NCBI GenBank assembly: GCA_964623265.1
Contig: CAZUTK010000029.1
Span: 1 to 33,870 of the forward strand
Direction of reading: 5' to 3'
Length of the DNA: 33,870 nt
Source of the DNA: CAZUTK01 sp964623265
GTDB taxonomy: Bacteria > Electryoneota > B3-LCP
In this document: in pieces, positions 1 to 8,608 of the stretch
Position numbering within the stretch: the first letter of the stretch is position 1
How the letters are laid out: each line of letters opens with the position of its first letter
Notes under the pieces: model-generated
Database searches by the model: none
What the model saw: only the letters and a program-made list of their open reading frames with translations
What the model was told of the DNA's origin: nothing
Program-made: the position numbers and the translations under genes

Positions 1-245
1 AGCTGTCTGCGGAAGACCCCGACAGCGGCAGGCGTGCCTAGGAAGAAATTGACGCTAAATACGAAGGAGAACCCTTCGACATCGGCTACAATGCCAATTA
101 CCTGCTCGAAGCTCTGCGTCATCTGGACAGCAGAGAAGTCGAAATCCGCCTCGGTTCCCCCACCACGGCGGGGATCTTTCGGCCGCAGGAACAACACGAA
201 AATGAGGATCTTCTGATGCTGCTGATGCCGATCCGCTTGCAATAA
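1..245 (+). CDS. dnaN: DNA polymerase III beta sliding clamp, 3' end only (contains an in-frame TAG)
   Basis: This is the last fifth or so of the replication clamp, the ring that holds DNA polymerase III on DNA. Read in the frame starting at base 3, residues such as FDIGYNANYLLEALRHLD, then a GSPTTAGIFRP stretch and the end LLMLLMPIRLQ match the usual beta-clamp C-terminus, where the final MP(I/V)RL is the hallmark. The gene enters from outside the window and stops with TAA at 243-245. A TAG stands in frame at 39-41, inside a stretch that normally reads Glu-rich (A-x-E-E-I-D-A-K-Y-E-G). GAG to TAG is one base change. TAG is used as a real stop elsewhere in the window (rex, both secreted propeller genes), so recoding is unlikely. 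I read it as a base error or a real nonsense mutation. dciA follows 26 bases later. Confidence 0.85.
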
Positions 246-271
246 AGGGATCGTAAAAAAAAGAGTCCGTC

Positions 272-700
272 GTGCCTGATTATCCGGATTATATCTTCGA
301 GAATCTGCGCCCAGGCGAAGCGCCGCAGCGCAGGAGAAGAAGCGCCCCTGATCCCGCCGCGAAATGGCCGCGTACGGCGACCCTTCGAAAACGCGAAAAA
401 AGGCATCTGACAAAGCCTTTTCCAGTGACGACCCTGGGAAAAGCTCTGAAACAAGCGCTCAACATCCCCGCCATCCGGCGCAGAATGAATGCGGCGGAAA
501 TTTCGGCTTCATGGGAAGATCTCGTGGGTGAAGTTATGGCGCAGCATGTACAGCCGGTCTCCCTGGAAAAAGGCGTGCTGACTCTTAAGACCGATTCTTC
601 CGTCTGGCGCCAGCAAATCAGCCTTTCAAAGGAATGGATCTGCAAGCGCATTCAGGAAAAATTCGACGCGGAGATCGTTCGCACGCTGCGTATTAAATGA
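272..700 (+). CDS. dciA: DciA/DUF721 family protein, probable replicative helicase loader
   Basis: The 142-residue product has a basic, disordered N-terminal half (Arg/Lys/Pro-rich to about residue 50) and a C-terminal DUF721 domain (about 50-142). The domain shows the family pattern: LGKALKQAL, a Trp in SWEDLVGEVMAQHVQPVSLEKG, then LTLKTDSSVWRQQISL. DciA proteins load or stimulate the DnaB helicase in bacteria lacking DnaC or DnaI, and the gene commonly lies near dnaN, recF or gyrB. The start is GTG at 272, 26 bases after dnaN, with no strong ribosome site. Its place between dnaN and gyrB, where recF is often found, supports the replication role. The function is family inference; the domain call is firm. 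Confidence 0.8.
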   Translation: MPDYPDYIFENLRPGEAPQRRRRSAPDPAAKWPRTATLRKREKRHLTKPFPVTTLGKALKQALNIPAIRRRMNAAEISASWEDLVGEVMAQHVQPVSLEKGVLTLKTDSSVWRQQISLSKEWICKRIQEKFDAEIVRTLRIK

Positions 701-742
701 GATTCCAAATCGCAGCGTTGCAAAAGACGAAAGAAATAAGCT

Positions 743-1357
743 GTGAATAGGGTGTCAATCAAAAGAATTGCGGCGGCTCTTACATGGATGCTGGCTGTAC
801 ACTGCTGGCCGGCCTCGTCGGGCGCGACCGCTGCGCAGGGGAAAGAAATGAAGGAACAAGAAACCCGCGGAAAAATCGAGGGATTGACGTTAATCGGCCC
901 GCAACTTGAAATCGGACAGAAGTTGCCCGACGCAACCGTCGTGGACAACGAGATGAAGGAAGTCCGCATCTCCACATTTTTCGGTAAAAAGCTCATCATC
1001 AGCACTGTCCCCTCGCTGGATACCGGCGTGTGCAGCAAACAGACTCACCGCTTCAACGACGAAGCCGCGCAGCTGGGGGATGATGTTCTCATCTTAACGA
1101 TCTCCAACGATTTGCCCTTTGCTCAGAAACGGTTCTGCTTGTCGGAAGGAATTGATCGCGTCAAAATCTTTTCCGACTACCGCGGCCAGCAGTTCAGCCG
1201 ATCCGTTGGGCTGTTCGTCAAGGAAACGTATCTGTTGGCGCGCTCGGTGATCGTTGTGGACCGGGATGGCATCGTTCGCTACATCCAGATTGTCAAGAAG
1301 CCCGGCACAGAACCGGATTACGCACCGGTGCTGGAAGCGGTCAAAGCGCTGAAATAA
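743..1357 (+). CDS. tpx: Thiol peroxidase (Tpx-type peroxiredoxin), probably exported
   Basis: An atypical two-cysteine peroxiredoxin that reduces hydroperoxides with thioredoxin-type electrons. Of 204 residues, about 45-204 form the Tpx domain. The peroxidatic Cys97 lies in PSLDTGVCSKQT, with Thr94 in the usual T-x2-C arrangement, and the resolving Cys132 in FAQKRFC; the 35-residue spacing is close to the 34 of E. coli Tpx. The N-terminus (about 1-33) looks like a signal peptide: basic start, hydrophobic core LTWMLAVHCW, small residues before AAQG. This suggests a periplasmic form, whereas E. coli Tpx has no such extension. The start is GTG at 743, shortly after dciA, with only a weak purine-rich ribosome site. 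An EamA transporter follows 11 bases after the stop, so the two are probably co-transcribed. Confidence 0.9.
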   Translation: MNRVSIKRIAAALTWMLAVHCWPASSGATAAQGKEMKEQETRGKIEGLTLIGPQLEIGQKLPDATVVDNEMKEVRISTFFGKKLIISTVPSLDTGVCSKQTHRFNDEAAQLGDDVLILTISNDLPFAQKRFCLSEGIDRVKIFSDYRGQQFSRSVGLFVKETYLLARSVIVVDRDGIVRYIQIVKKPGTEPDYAPVLEAVKALK

Positions 1358-1368
1358 CTGGAAATTTC

Positions 1369-2268
1369 TTGTCCAACCGGGGAAAAGGCTACGCCTTCGC
1401 GATAATCTCCGCCTGTCTTTCGGGCGCCAATTATGTGTTGGGCAAGGTTGCCCTGACCGATTTATCCCCCAGCCATCTCGTGGCGTTGATCTTCTCCATC
1501 GCCGCCGTTCTGCAAGGATTCTGGATTATGAAGACCGGACAGTGGCGGGATTTCGACAGATGCGCTCCGCGCGGTTGGTTTCATGCTTTTCTCTTCAGCA
1601 GCCTCTCCATCGCCGCCCTCTGGACCCTCTGGGCGGGAATCAAATACCTAGATCCCACCGTCGCTTCATTCATCAGCCGGCTGCAAACCCCCGTGACAGT
1701 CTTATTGGGCATTTATCTACTGCACGAGCGATTCCGTTTTTACGAAGTAATAGGGGGAATTTTCGTCATTCTGGGTGTGGTCGTCATCTACGCCTCTTTC
1801 GATTTCCGCATCAGCGTTTGGTTTTGGATTATGGTAGCCAGCGGCGTGCTCTTCGGATTGACGGAGGTTTCGGCGAAAGTAGCCTTGCGCTACCTCGCGC
1901 CGGAACCCTTGAGCTTTCTGCGCACGCTGATCGTCGCCGTCTTCTTTCTGATCTTGCTCCTCTTCAAAGGAATCCCCTTGTTCAATCTGGGGCATCGCTG
2001 GTGGGGCGTGCTCGCGATTGCCTTGATGGGACCTACCCTCGCCCGCATGTTTTACCTCTTCGCACTGAAATACCTGGATGTCTCAAAAGCCGCGCTGGTG
2101 AATCAAGTTCAGCCGGTGTTCGTCGCCACGATCGCCTTCACCTTCCTGCGCACAATTCCGACCTTGCGCGCCTGGATCGGCGGCATCCTGATCCTGACGG
2201 GCTGCTCCTTGATGATCGCCGGTAAAGATCGCATCCGCAGATTATTGCGCAATAGTCTGGGGAGGTGA
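1369..2268 (+). CDS. EamA/DMT-superfamily transporter
   Basis: A 299-residue integral membrane protein with about ten hydrophobic segments in two repeated halves (roughly 1-145 and 150-290), the arrangement of EamA-type drug/metabolite transporters. Typical features are the N-terminal SGANYVLGKVAL segment, the conserved end of the first half (LLGIYLLHERFRFYEVIGGIFVILGVVVIYAS) and the related end of the second half (RAWIGGILILTGCSLMIAGK). The substrate cannot be told from sequence; the family exports amino acids, nucleobases or small metabolites. The start is TTG at 1369, 11 bases after tpx, the only start that keeps the first membrane segment. No terminator is seen after it. Confidence 0.85.
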   Translation: MSNRGKGYAFAIISACLSGANYVLGKVALTDLSPSHLVALIFSIAAVLQGFWIMKTGQWRDFDRCAPRGWFHAFLFSSLSIAALWTLWAGIKYLDPTVASFISRLQTPVTVLLGIYLLHERFRFYEVIGGIFVILGVVVIYASFDFRISVWFWIMVASGVLFGLTEVSAKVALRYLAPEPLSFLRTLIVAVFFLILLLFKGIPLFNLGHRWWGVLAIALMGPTLARMFYLFALKYLDVSKAALVNQVQPVFVATIAFTFLRTIPTLRAWIGGILILTGCSLMIAGKDRIRRLLRNSLGR

Positions 2269-2488
2269 AAAAAAGCGATTATTATGCAATATTATGGATC
2301 TATGTGTTTGTTATTCAGTCAGATATGAGTTGTGATCGCCGAGAGAAAAGGCGAAGATGAATAGGAAATTGTTATTATAACTATTGGAACTTTCGGGATA
2401 TTTTCTTATATTGTAAGATAATAAAAAATCGCTGTGTTTTCAAATCCGATGCAACCGACATTCCTGAGTCGAGGGAATGGATTAGGAT
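2269..2488 (+). other. AT-rich intergenic region before gyrB
   Basis: 220 bases without a credible gene. It contains the gyrB promoter candidate, a small CGCC/GGCG hairpin near 2338-2354, and the gyrB ribosome site (TTAGGA, just before 2489). No terminator for the upstream transporter gene was found, so some readthrough into gyrB is possible. Confidence 0.6.
2384..2412 (+). promoter_or_regulatory. Putative sigma-70 promoter of gyrB
   Basis: TTGGAA at 2384-2389, a 17-base spacer, and TATATT at 2407-2412. Each hexamer is close to consensus and the spacing is ideal. The predicted start lies about 70 bases upstream of the gyrB ATG in an AT-rich stretch. Confidence 0.6.
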
Positions 2489-4483
<1,995 letters not shown>

Positions 4484-4525
4484 CAGGCGGGAAATCCCAA
4501 GGCAATGAACGATAAAGCGAATCAA

Positions 4526-4541
4526 TGTGATTTAGATCACA
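4526..4541. promoter_or_regulatory. CRP-like operator (TGTGA-N6-TCACA)
   Basis: TGTGATTTAGATCACA is a perfect match to the two CRP/FNR-family half-sites TGTGA and TCACA with the six-base spacer, flanked by A and T as in the E. coli CRP consensus. It lies 43 bases after the gyrB stop and about 180 bases before the DUF3800-like gene. A Rex box has a similar layout (TTGTGA-N6-TCACAA), but the outer TTG/CAA bases are missing here, so a CRP-type regulator fits better. No CRP-family gene is in the window. Confidence 0.5.
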
Positions 4542-4601
4542 TAAACAACAAGAGAAAACCACGTTATTACATTCGGAGGCATGCGCCCGATTGCGCCAGG
4601 G

Positions 4602-4631
4602 TTGACTTGACGCGCGGGATAGGGGTAATGC
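4602..4631 (+). promoter_or_regulatory. Putative promoter of the DUF3800-like gene
   Basis: TTGACT at 4602-4607 and TAATGC at 4626-4631 with an 18-base spacer. The -35 is strong and the -10 only fair. The CRP-like site is centred about 100 bases upstream of the expected start, a distance at which CRP can activate. Confidence 0.35.
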
Positions 4632-4700
4632 GCCCCTGGATCACACGAAGGCGCCGAGAGTCCCGTAAACCGCTGAACCTGAAACGGGTGCTTGAGGAGG
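4621..4700 (+). ncRNA. Structured 5' leader with partial THI-box resemblance (uncertain)
   Basis: Two stems can be drawn in the leader: GCGCC (4630-4634) with GGCGC (4650-4654), and CCCGT (4662-4666) with ACGGG (4684-4688). Between and after them lie CCGAGAG (4654-4660) and CTGAACCTGA (4673-4682), which recall the conserved CTGAGA and GAACCTGA blocks of TPP riboswitches in the right order. The following GGxTAAT block that binds the pyrophosphate side is not present, and the outer P1 stem is not evident. I regard it as a structured leader of unknown type. Confidence 0.2.
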
Positions 4701-4706
4701 GTTTGC

Positions 4707-5480
4707 ATGTCCGTTCTGATCTTTTTGGAGCTGAGTCGTTGGAGACGACCCCGCACAGAGGATTATTACGCCACGATCGCCGGAGCTGCCTTCGCAGAGG
4801 CGGGATATGATGATTTCTGCCGAAAGTTTTTTCGCCTGAAGGCGAAATTTTTTAAACGGGAAGGGTTGTCAGAGTATCCATTGCGGGGAAGTTCGCTGCT
4901 GAACCGGAGAGCCATCGCCGGCGGCTACCGCAAGCAGGAGTTCGTCCGCGAGCTCTTCAGCCTATGCAGATTGCAGCAGGTTACGACGTTCTCCACAACG
5001 CGAAAATACGCCGGAACAGAAAACAATTCCGGTCCGGAAACCCCGCAAATTTACCCTTCCATCGAGTTCGTCACCAGCCGGGACCTCTTCAGCGCCGTTT
5101 CTATTCCGTTGTTGCTGGCTTATTTGATCGAAAGAGCGAATTCCTTTATGCTGGAGAAGCATCCGGGGCAGACCGCCAAGATGATCTTCAGCGGGCGCAG
5201 CGATCAATCGGAAACCGTCCGCTGCTCTGGATTTATGCATTTTATCCATAAATCGCTGTTCGGGGGCGGTTTTCGCGGCATCCTCGGAAGCCCTTTGTTT
5301 ATGCCCAAGGAATTCTCGCCGGGGCTGCAGGTCGCCGATGTCTTCGCCTACATCATCAATCAACATCACGGCGGCAGGCGCGAACTGACCGAGTATTTCC
5401 GCGAAGTGGAGAGCATGCAGTTCGTCTCTTCCATCGAGAAGGACGAATACGAATTGCGGGGGATGAATCTGCTGGAATGA
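4707..5480 (+). CDS. DUF3800-like protein, possibly inactive
   Basis: 257 residues. The clearest DUF3800 feature is near the C-terminus: SPGLQVADVFAYIINQHHGG, matching the LQ(I/V)ADxxAY motif of this RNase-H-fold family, common in defence and mobile regions. Most members begin with a (V/L)DESG motif; here the equivalent place reads FLELS (residues 6-10). The middle acidic position seems to be replaced in MIFSGRSDQSE. Catalytic acids may therefore be lost. I chose ATG 4707 because GAGGAGG (4694-4700) lies six bases before it; a TTG at 4692 is less likely. The family call is moderate and no substrate is known. Together with the next small gene it separates gyrB from gyrA. Confidence 0.55.
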   Translation: MSVLIFLELSRWRRPRTEDYYATIAGAAFAEAGYDDFCRKFFRLKAKFFKREGLSEYPLRGSSLLNRRAIAGGYRKQEFVRELFSLCRLQQVTTFSTTRKYAGTENNSGPETPQIYPSIEFVTSRDLFSAVSIPLLLAYLIERANSFMLEKHPGQTAKMIFSGRSDQSETVRCSGFMHFIHKSLFGGGFRGILGSPLFMPKEFSPGLQVADVFAYIINQHHGGRRELTEYFREVESMQFVSSIEKDEYELRGMNLLE

Positions 5481-5582
5481 AACCGGGCTGATGCTTGATC
5501 TGAAGGCGCTGTTCGCTCGGTGTGAGAGGCGGAGCAGCGCCTAAGTCGTATAAAATCAAACGAATTCGTCCGGATCAATGTC

Positions 5583-5846
5583 ATGGAAAGCTCTGAATTT
5601 ATTCCTAAGGATACGACACTGGAAGCCTACCGGGCGCAAATCCAGGTGCTTCGCCGAATGGGACCAGAAGGACGTCTGCGTAGGATGGCGGCTCTCAATC
5701 GCGGCATGCGCCGAACCCTCGAAGCTGGAATACGCCATCGGCACCCGGATTATGATGAGAACCAGATCAAATTAGCACGAATCCGGTTGATGGTAGGGGA
5801 TGAAATCTTCAAAAGGCTTTTGCCCGATGTGGAGATAGAACCGTGA
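5583..5846 (+). CDS. Small helical protein, resembles Rv0078B-type antitoxins
   Basis: 87 residues, charged and probably all helical. The pattern LRRMGPEGRLRRMAALNRGMRRTLEAGIRHRHPDYDE..., in which a short 'M-x-P-x-x-R' helix is followed by 'G-(I/L)-R-x-R-(H/Y)-P', is shared by small proteins that are often annotated as Rv0078B-related antitoxins or sit beside nucleotidyltransferase genes. No such partner lies next to it: upstream is the DUF3800-like gene, about 100 bases away, and downstream is gyrA. It could be an orphan antitoxin or the partner of the DUF3800-like protein. The ATG at 5583 has a weak ribosome site; an overlapping ATG at 5578 is out of frame. Confidence 0.55.
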   Translation: MESSEFIPKDTTLEAYRAQIQVLRRMGPEGRLRRMAALNRGMRRTLEAGIRHRHPDYDENQIKLARIRLMVGDEIFKRLLPDVEIEP

Positions 5847-6006
5847 TGGAGGAAAAAATTCTGTCGGAAGTGGAAAAGGTGGAGTGATATTGAATAAATC
5901 CGCAGCAATCTGAATCCTTCTTAATTCAATAATTACAACCATAATCATGATCAATATCAACAATCAACGCGTAAAACCCTGACATATCCCATTTATTTGA
6001 CAACTT
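5847..6006 (+). other. Intergenic region before gyrA
   Basis: 160 AT-rich bases with no credible gene. A weak promoter candidate is TTCTTA (5918-5923), a 16-base spacer and CATAAT (5940-5945). No Shine-Dalgarno sequence precedes the gyrA ATG, in contrast to most genes here. Confidence 0.35.
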
Positions 6007-8547
6007 ATGTCCTTCATCCCCGGTGAAAGAATCACACCCGTGAATATCGAGGAGGAACTGCGGGATTCCTACCTCGATTATTCTATGTCCGTCATCGTCT
6101 CGCGCGCGCTGCCGGACGTCCGCGACGGCTTGAAGCCGGTCCATCGCCGCATCCTCTACGGTATGGCGGAACTGGGCTTGAACCCCGGCAGACCCTACAA
6201 GAAATCCGCCCGCATCGTCGGCGACGTCATGGGTAAGTATCACCCCCACGGCGACGCAGCCATCTACGATACTCTGGTCCGAATGGTGCAGGATTTTTCC
6301 TTGCGCTACCCCTTGGTGGACGGCCAGGGCAACTTCGGTTCCGTAGATGGTGACGGAGCGGCGGCGATGCGGTACACCGAAGCCCGTCTGCTGCCCATCG
6401 CCGCGGAGATGCTGGAAGACATAGACAAAGAGACGGTCAACTTTATCCCTAATTACGATGATTCGCTCACGATGCCGGAGGTGCTGCCGGCGAAATTCCC
6501 CAATCTCCTGGTCAACGGTTCCGGAGGCATCGCCGTCGGGATGGCGACTAACATCCCTCCGCACAACCTGAGGGAAGTTGTCAGCGGATTGACCTATATA
6601 CTCGATCGTTTCGGGGAATCGTTTGATGATCCCGCTTGGCTGCGCAACGAAGGGGTGTTGGAAGAAGTCTTCAACGAACTGAAGACACGAATCACCGCGC
6701 CGGATTTTCCTACGGGCGGCATCATATACGGCATGCAGGGAGTTCAGGAAGCCTATCGCACAGGCAGAGGGCGCATCATCATCCGGGCTAGAGCTAACAT
6801 CGAAGTCGGCAAACTGCGCGACCGCATCATCATCTCGGAAATCCCCTACCAGGTGAATAAGACCAAGTTGATCGAGAAGATCGCCGAGTTGGTCAATGAC
6901 AAAAAGCTGGAGGGCATCGCCGACATCCGGGATGAATCCGACCGCGACGGCATGCGGCTGGTCATCGAACTGAAAAAAGACGCCATCCCCGGCGTCGTGA
7001 TGAATAACCTCTACGCCCACACCCAGCTGCAAACCACTTTCGGCGTCATCAATCTGGCTCTGGTGGACGGAGTCCCCCGCGTCCTGAACCTGTCCCAGAT
7101 GCTGGTCGAATTCCTGAAACATCGCCACACCGTGGTGATTCGCCGGGCGCAGCACGAGCTGAAAAAGGCGAAAGAACGCCTCCACATCCTCGAAGGCTTG
7201 CGCATCGCCGTGGATAACATTGACCGCGTGGTGCAGATCATCCGCACCAGCTCTACGGTGGAAATCGCCCGCGCGGCGCTGATATCCGAGTTTTCCCTCT
7301 CGGATGAGCAGGCGAAAGCCATCCTGGATATGAGGCTGTCGCGTCTGACCGGCTTGGAACGGCAGAAACTTTTGGACGAGATCAAAGCCTTGAAAGAGCT
7401 GGTGGTGGAATTGCAGCTGCTGCTGGAATCCAAAGCCAAACGAGTGGCGTTGATCCGCGAGGAATTGATCGAAATCGCCGATAAATACGGCGACCCCCGC
7501 CGCACGGAAGTCGTCGCCAATTATCAAGAGTTCACCATCGAAGATATGATCGCCGAAGAAGAGATGGCGATCACTATTTCCCATCAAGGTTACATCAAGC
7601 GCTTTCCCGTGTCCGGGCTGCGGCGGCAGAGACGCGGCGGCAAAGGGCTTTCCGGCGCCAAGACCAAAGAAGAGGATTGGATCCAGCATCTGTTCGTCGC
7701 TTCCACGCACAATTACCTGCTGTTCTTCACCGACCGCGGGCGCTGTTACTGGCTGAAAGTCCACGAAGTTCCCCACATGGGGCGCGGTTCCAAGGGACGT
7801 CCCATCGTCAATTTGATCAACGTGGAACGCGATGAACAGATCCGCGCCGTCGTCAGCGTGGCGGATTTTCCGCCGGACCGATACGTCATCATGGCGACGA
7901 GACAAGGAATCGTCAAGAAAACGCCGCTCTCCGAATACGGCAACCCCAGAAAAATCGGCATCATCGCTTTGAAGATCCGCGAAGGGGATGAACTCATCGA
8001 AGCCCGCATCACGGACGGAAACGACGATATCATCCTCGGGACGCACAACGGTCAAGCCATCCGCTTCCCAGAAAGCAAGGTGCGACCGATGGGAAGATCC
8101 GCGACGGGAGTCATCGGCATCAAACTGCGCCCCGGCGACTACGTCGTGGGGATGGTCGTCGTGAAGCGGGAAGGCACTCTGCTGGTGGTCTCCGAGAAGG
8201 GATACGGAAAGCGCAGTCCCATTCAAGACTACCGCATCACCAACCGCGGCGGCAAAGGGATCATCACCCTGAAGGTCACCGAAAAAACCGGTCCGATGAT
8301 CTCCATTATGGAAGTGGTAGATCAGGATGACCTGATGATCGTCACCACCGCCGGCATGGTCATCCGCCAGCCCGTGGAACAGATCCGCACCATCGGCCGC
8401 AACACGCAGGGAGTCCGTTTAATCCGCATCGAGGAGGATCAGAAAATCGCGGATATTGATAAATTGGTTAAGACCGCTGAAGATGAAGAAGGTGAGCCCG
8501 GAGCCGATGACTTTCTCGGCCCGGAAGACCAAGAAGAACTGTTCTGA
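6007..8547 (+). CDS. gyrA: DNA gyrase subunit A
   Basis: The DNA-cutting subunit of gyrase, 846 residues. The catalytic Tyr123 lies in AAMRYTEARL, preceded by SRALPDVRDGLKPVHRRILY. The six-bladed C-terminal wrapping domain carries the gyrase-specific box QRRGGKG after the linker, which separates it from topoisomerase IV ParC. The end is acidic (EDEEGEPGADDF...EELF), as in many GyrA proteins. In the quinolone-binding helix KYHPHGDAAIYD the residue equivalent to E. coli Ser83 is Ala84; Asp88 matches Asp87. The ATG at 6007 lacks a Shine-Dalgarno site, but the MSFIPGERITPVNIEEELRDSYLDY start is right for the family. Confidence 0.97.
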   Translation: MSFIPGERITPVNIEEELRDSYLDYSMSVIVSRALPDVRDGLKPVHRRILYGMAELGLNPGRPYKKSARIVGDVMGKYHPHGDAAIYDTLVRMVQDFSLRYPLVDGQGNFGSVDGDGAAAMRYTEARLLPIAAEMLEDIDKETVNFIPNYDDSLTMPEVLPAKFPNLLVNGSGGIAVGMATNIPPHNLREVVSGLTYILDRFGESFDDPAWLRNEGVLEEVFNELKTRITAPDFPTGGIIYGMQGVQEAYRTGRGRIIIRARANIEVGKLRDRIIISEIPYQVNKTKLIEKIAELVNDKKLEGIADIRDESDRDGMRLVIELKKDAIPGVVMNNLYAHTQLQTTFGVINLALVDGVPRVLNLSQMLVEFLKHRHTVVIRRAQHELKKAKERLHILEGLRIAVDNIDRVVQIIRTSSTVEIARAALISEFSLSDEQAKAILDMRLSRLTGLERQKLLDEIKALKELVVELQLLLESKAKRVALIREELIEIADKYGDPRRTEVVANYQEFTIEDMIAEEEMAITISHQGYIKRFPVSGLRRQRRGGKGLSGAKTKEEDWIQHLFVASTHNYLLFFTDRGRCYWLKVHEVPHMGRGSKGRPIVNLINVERDEQIRAVVSVADFPPDRYVIMATRQGIVKKTPLSEYGNPRKIGIIALKIREGDELIEARITDGNDDIILGTHNGQAIRFPESKVRPMGRSATGVIGIKLRPGDYVVGMVVVKREGTLLVVSEKGYGKRSPIQDYRITNRGGKGIITLKVTEKTGPMISIMEVVDQDDLMIVTTAGMVIRQPVEQIRTIGRNTQGVRLIRIEEDQKIADIDKLVKTAEDEEGEPGADDFLGPEDQEELF

Positions 8548-8608
8548 TCCACGCACTCTGCATTGCGACAGAGCCGCATCGGCTGGACGCCGGTTGCAAG
8601 AAAGGGGG

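Noticed and set aside
4621..4706. A true TPP riboswitch
   Set aside because: Two conserved blocks match in order, but the GGxTAAT half and the P1 stem are absent, and the downstream gene has no thiamin link. Kept only as a tentative structured leader.
5926..8226. A 766-codon open frame on the minus strand opposite gyrA
   Set aside because: It is the mirror of a strongly coding GC-biased gene; the product is low in family likeness, with repeated His/Asp/Phe/Gln stretches typical of antisense frames. gyrA is certain.
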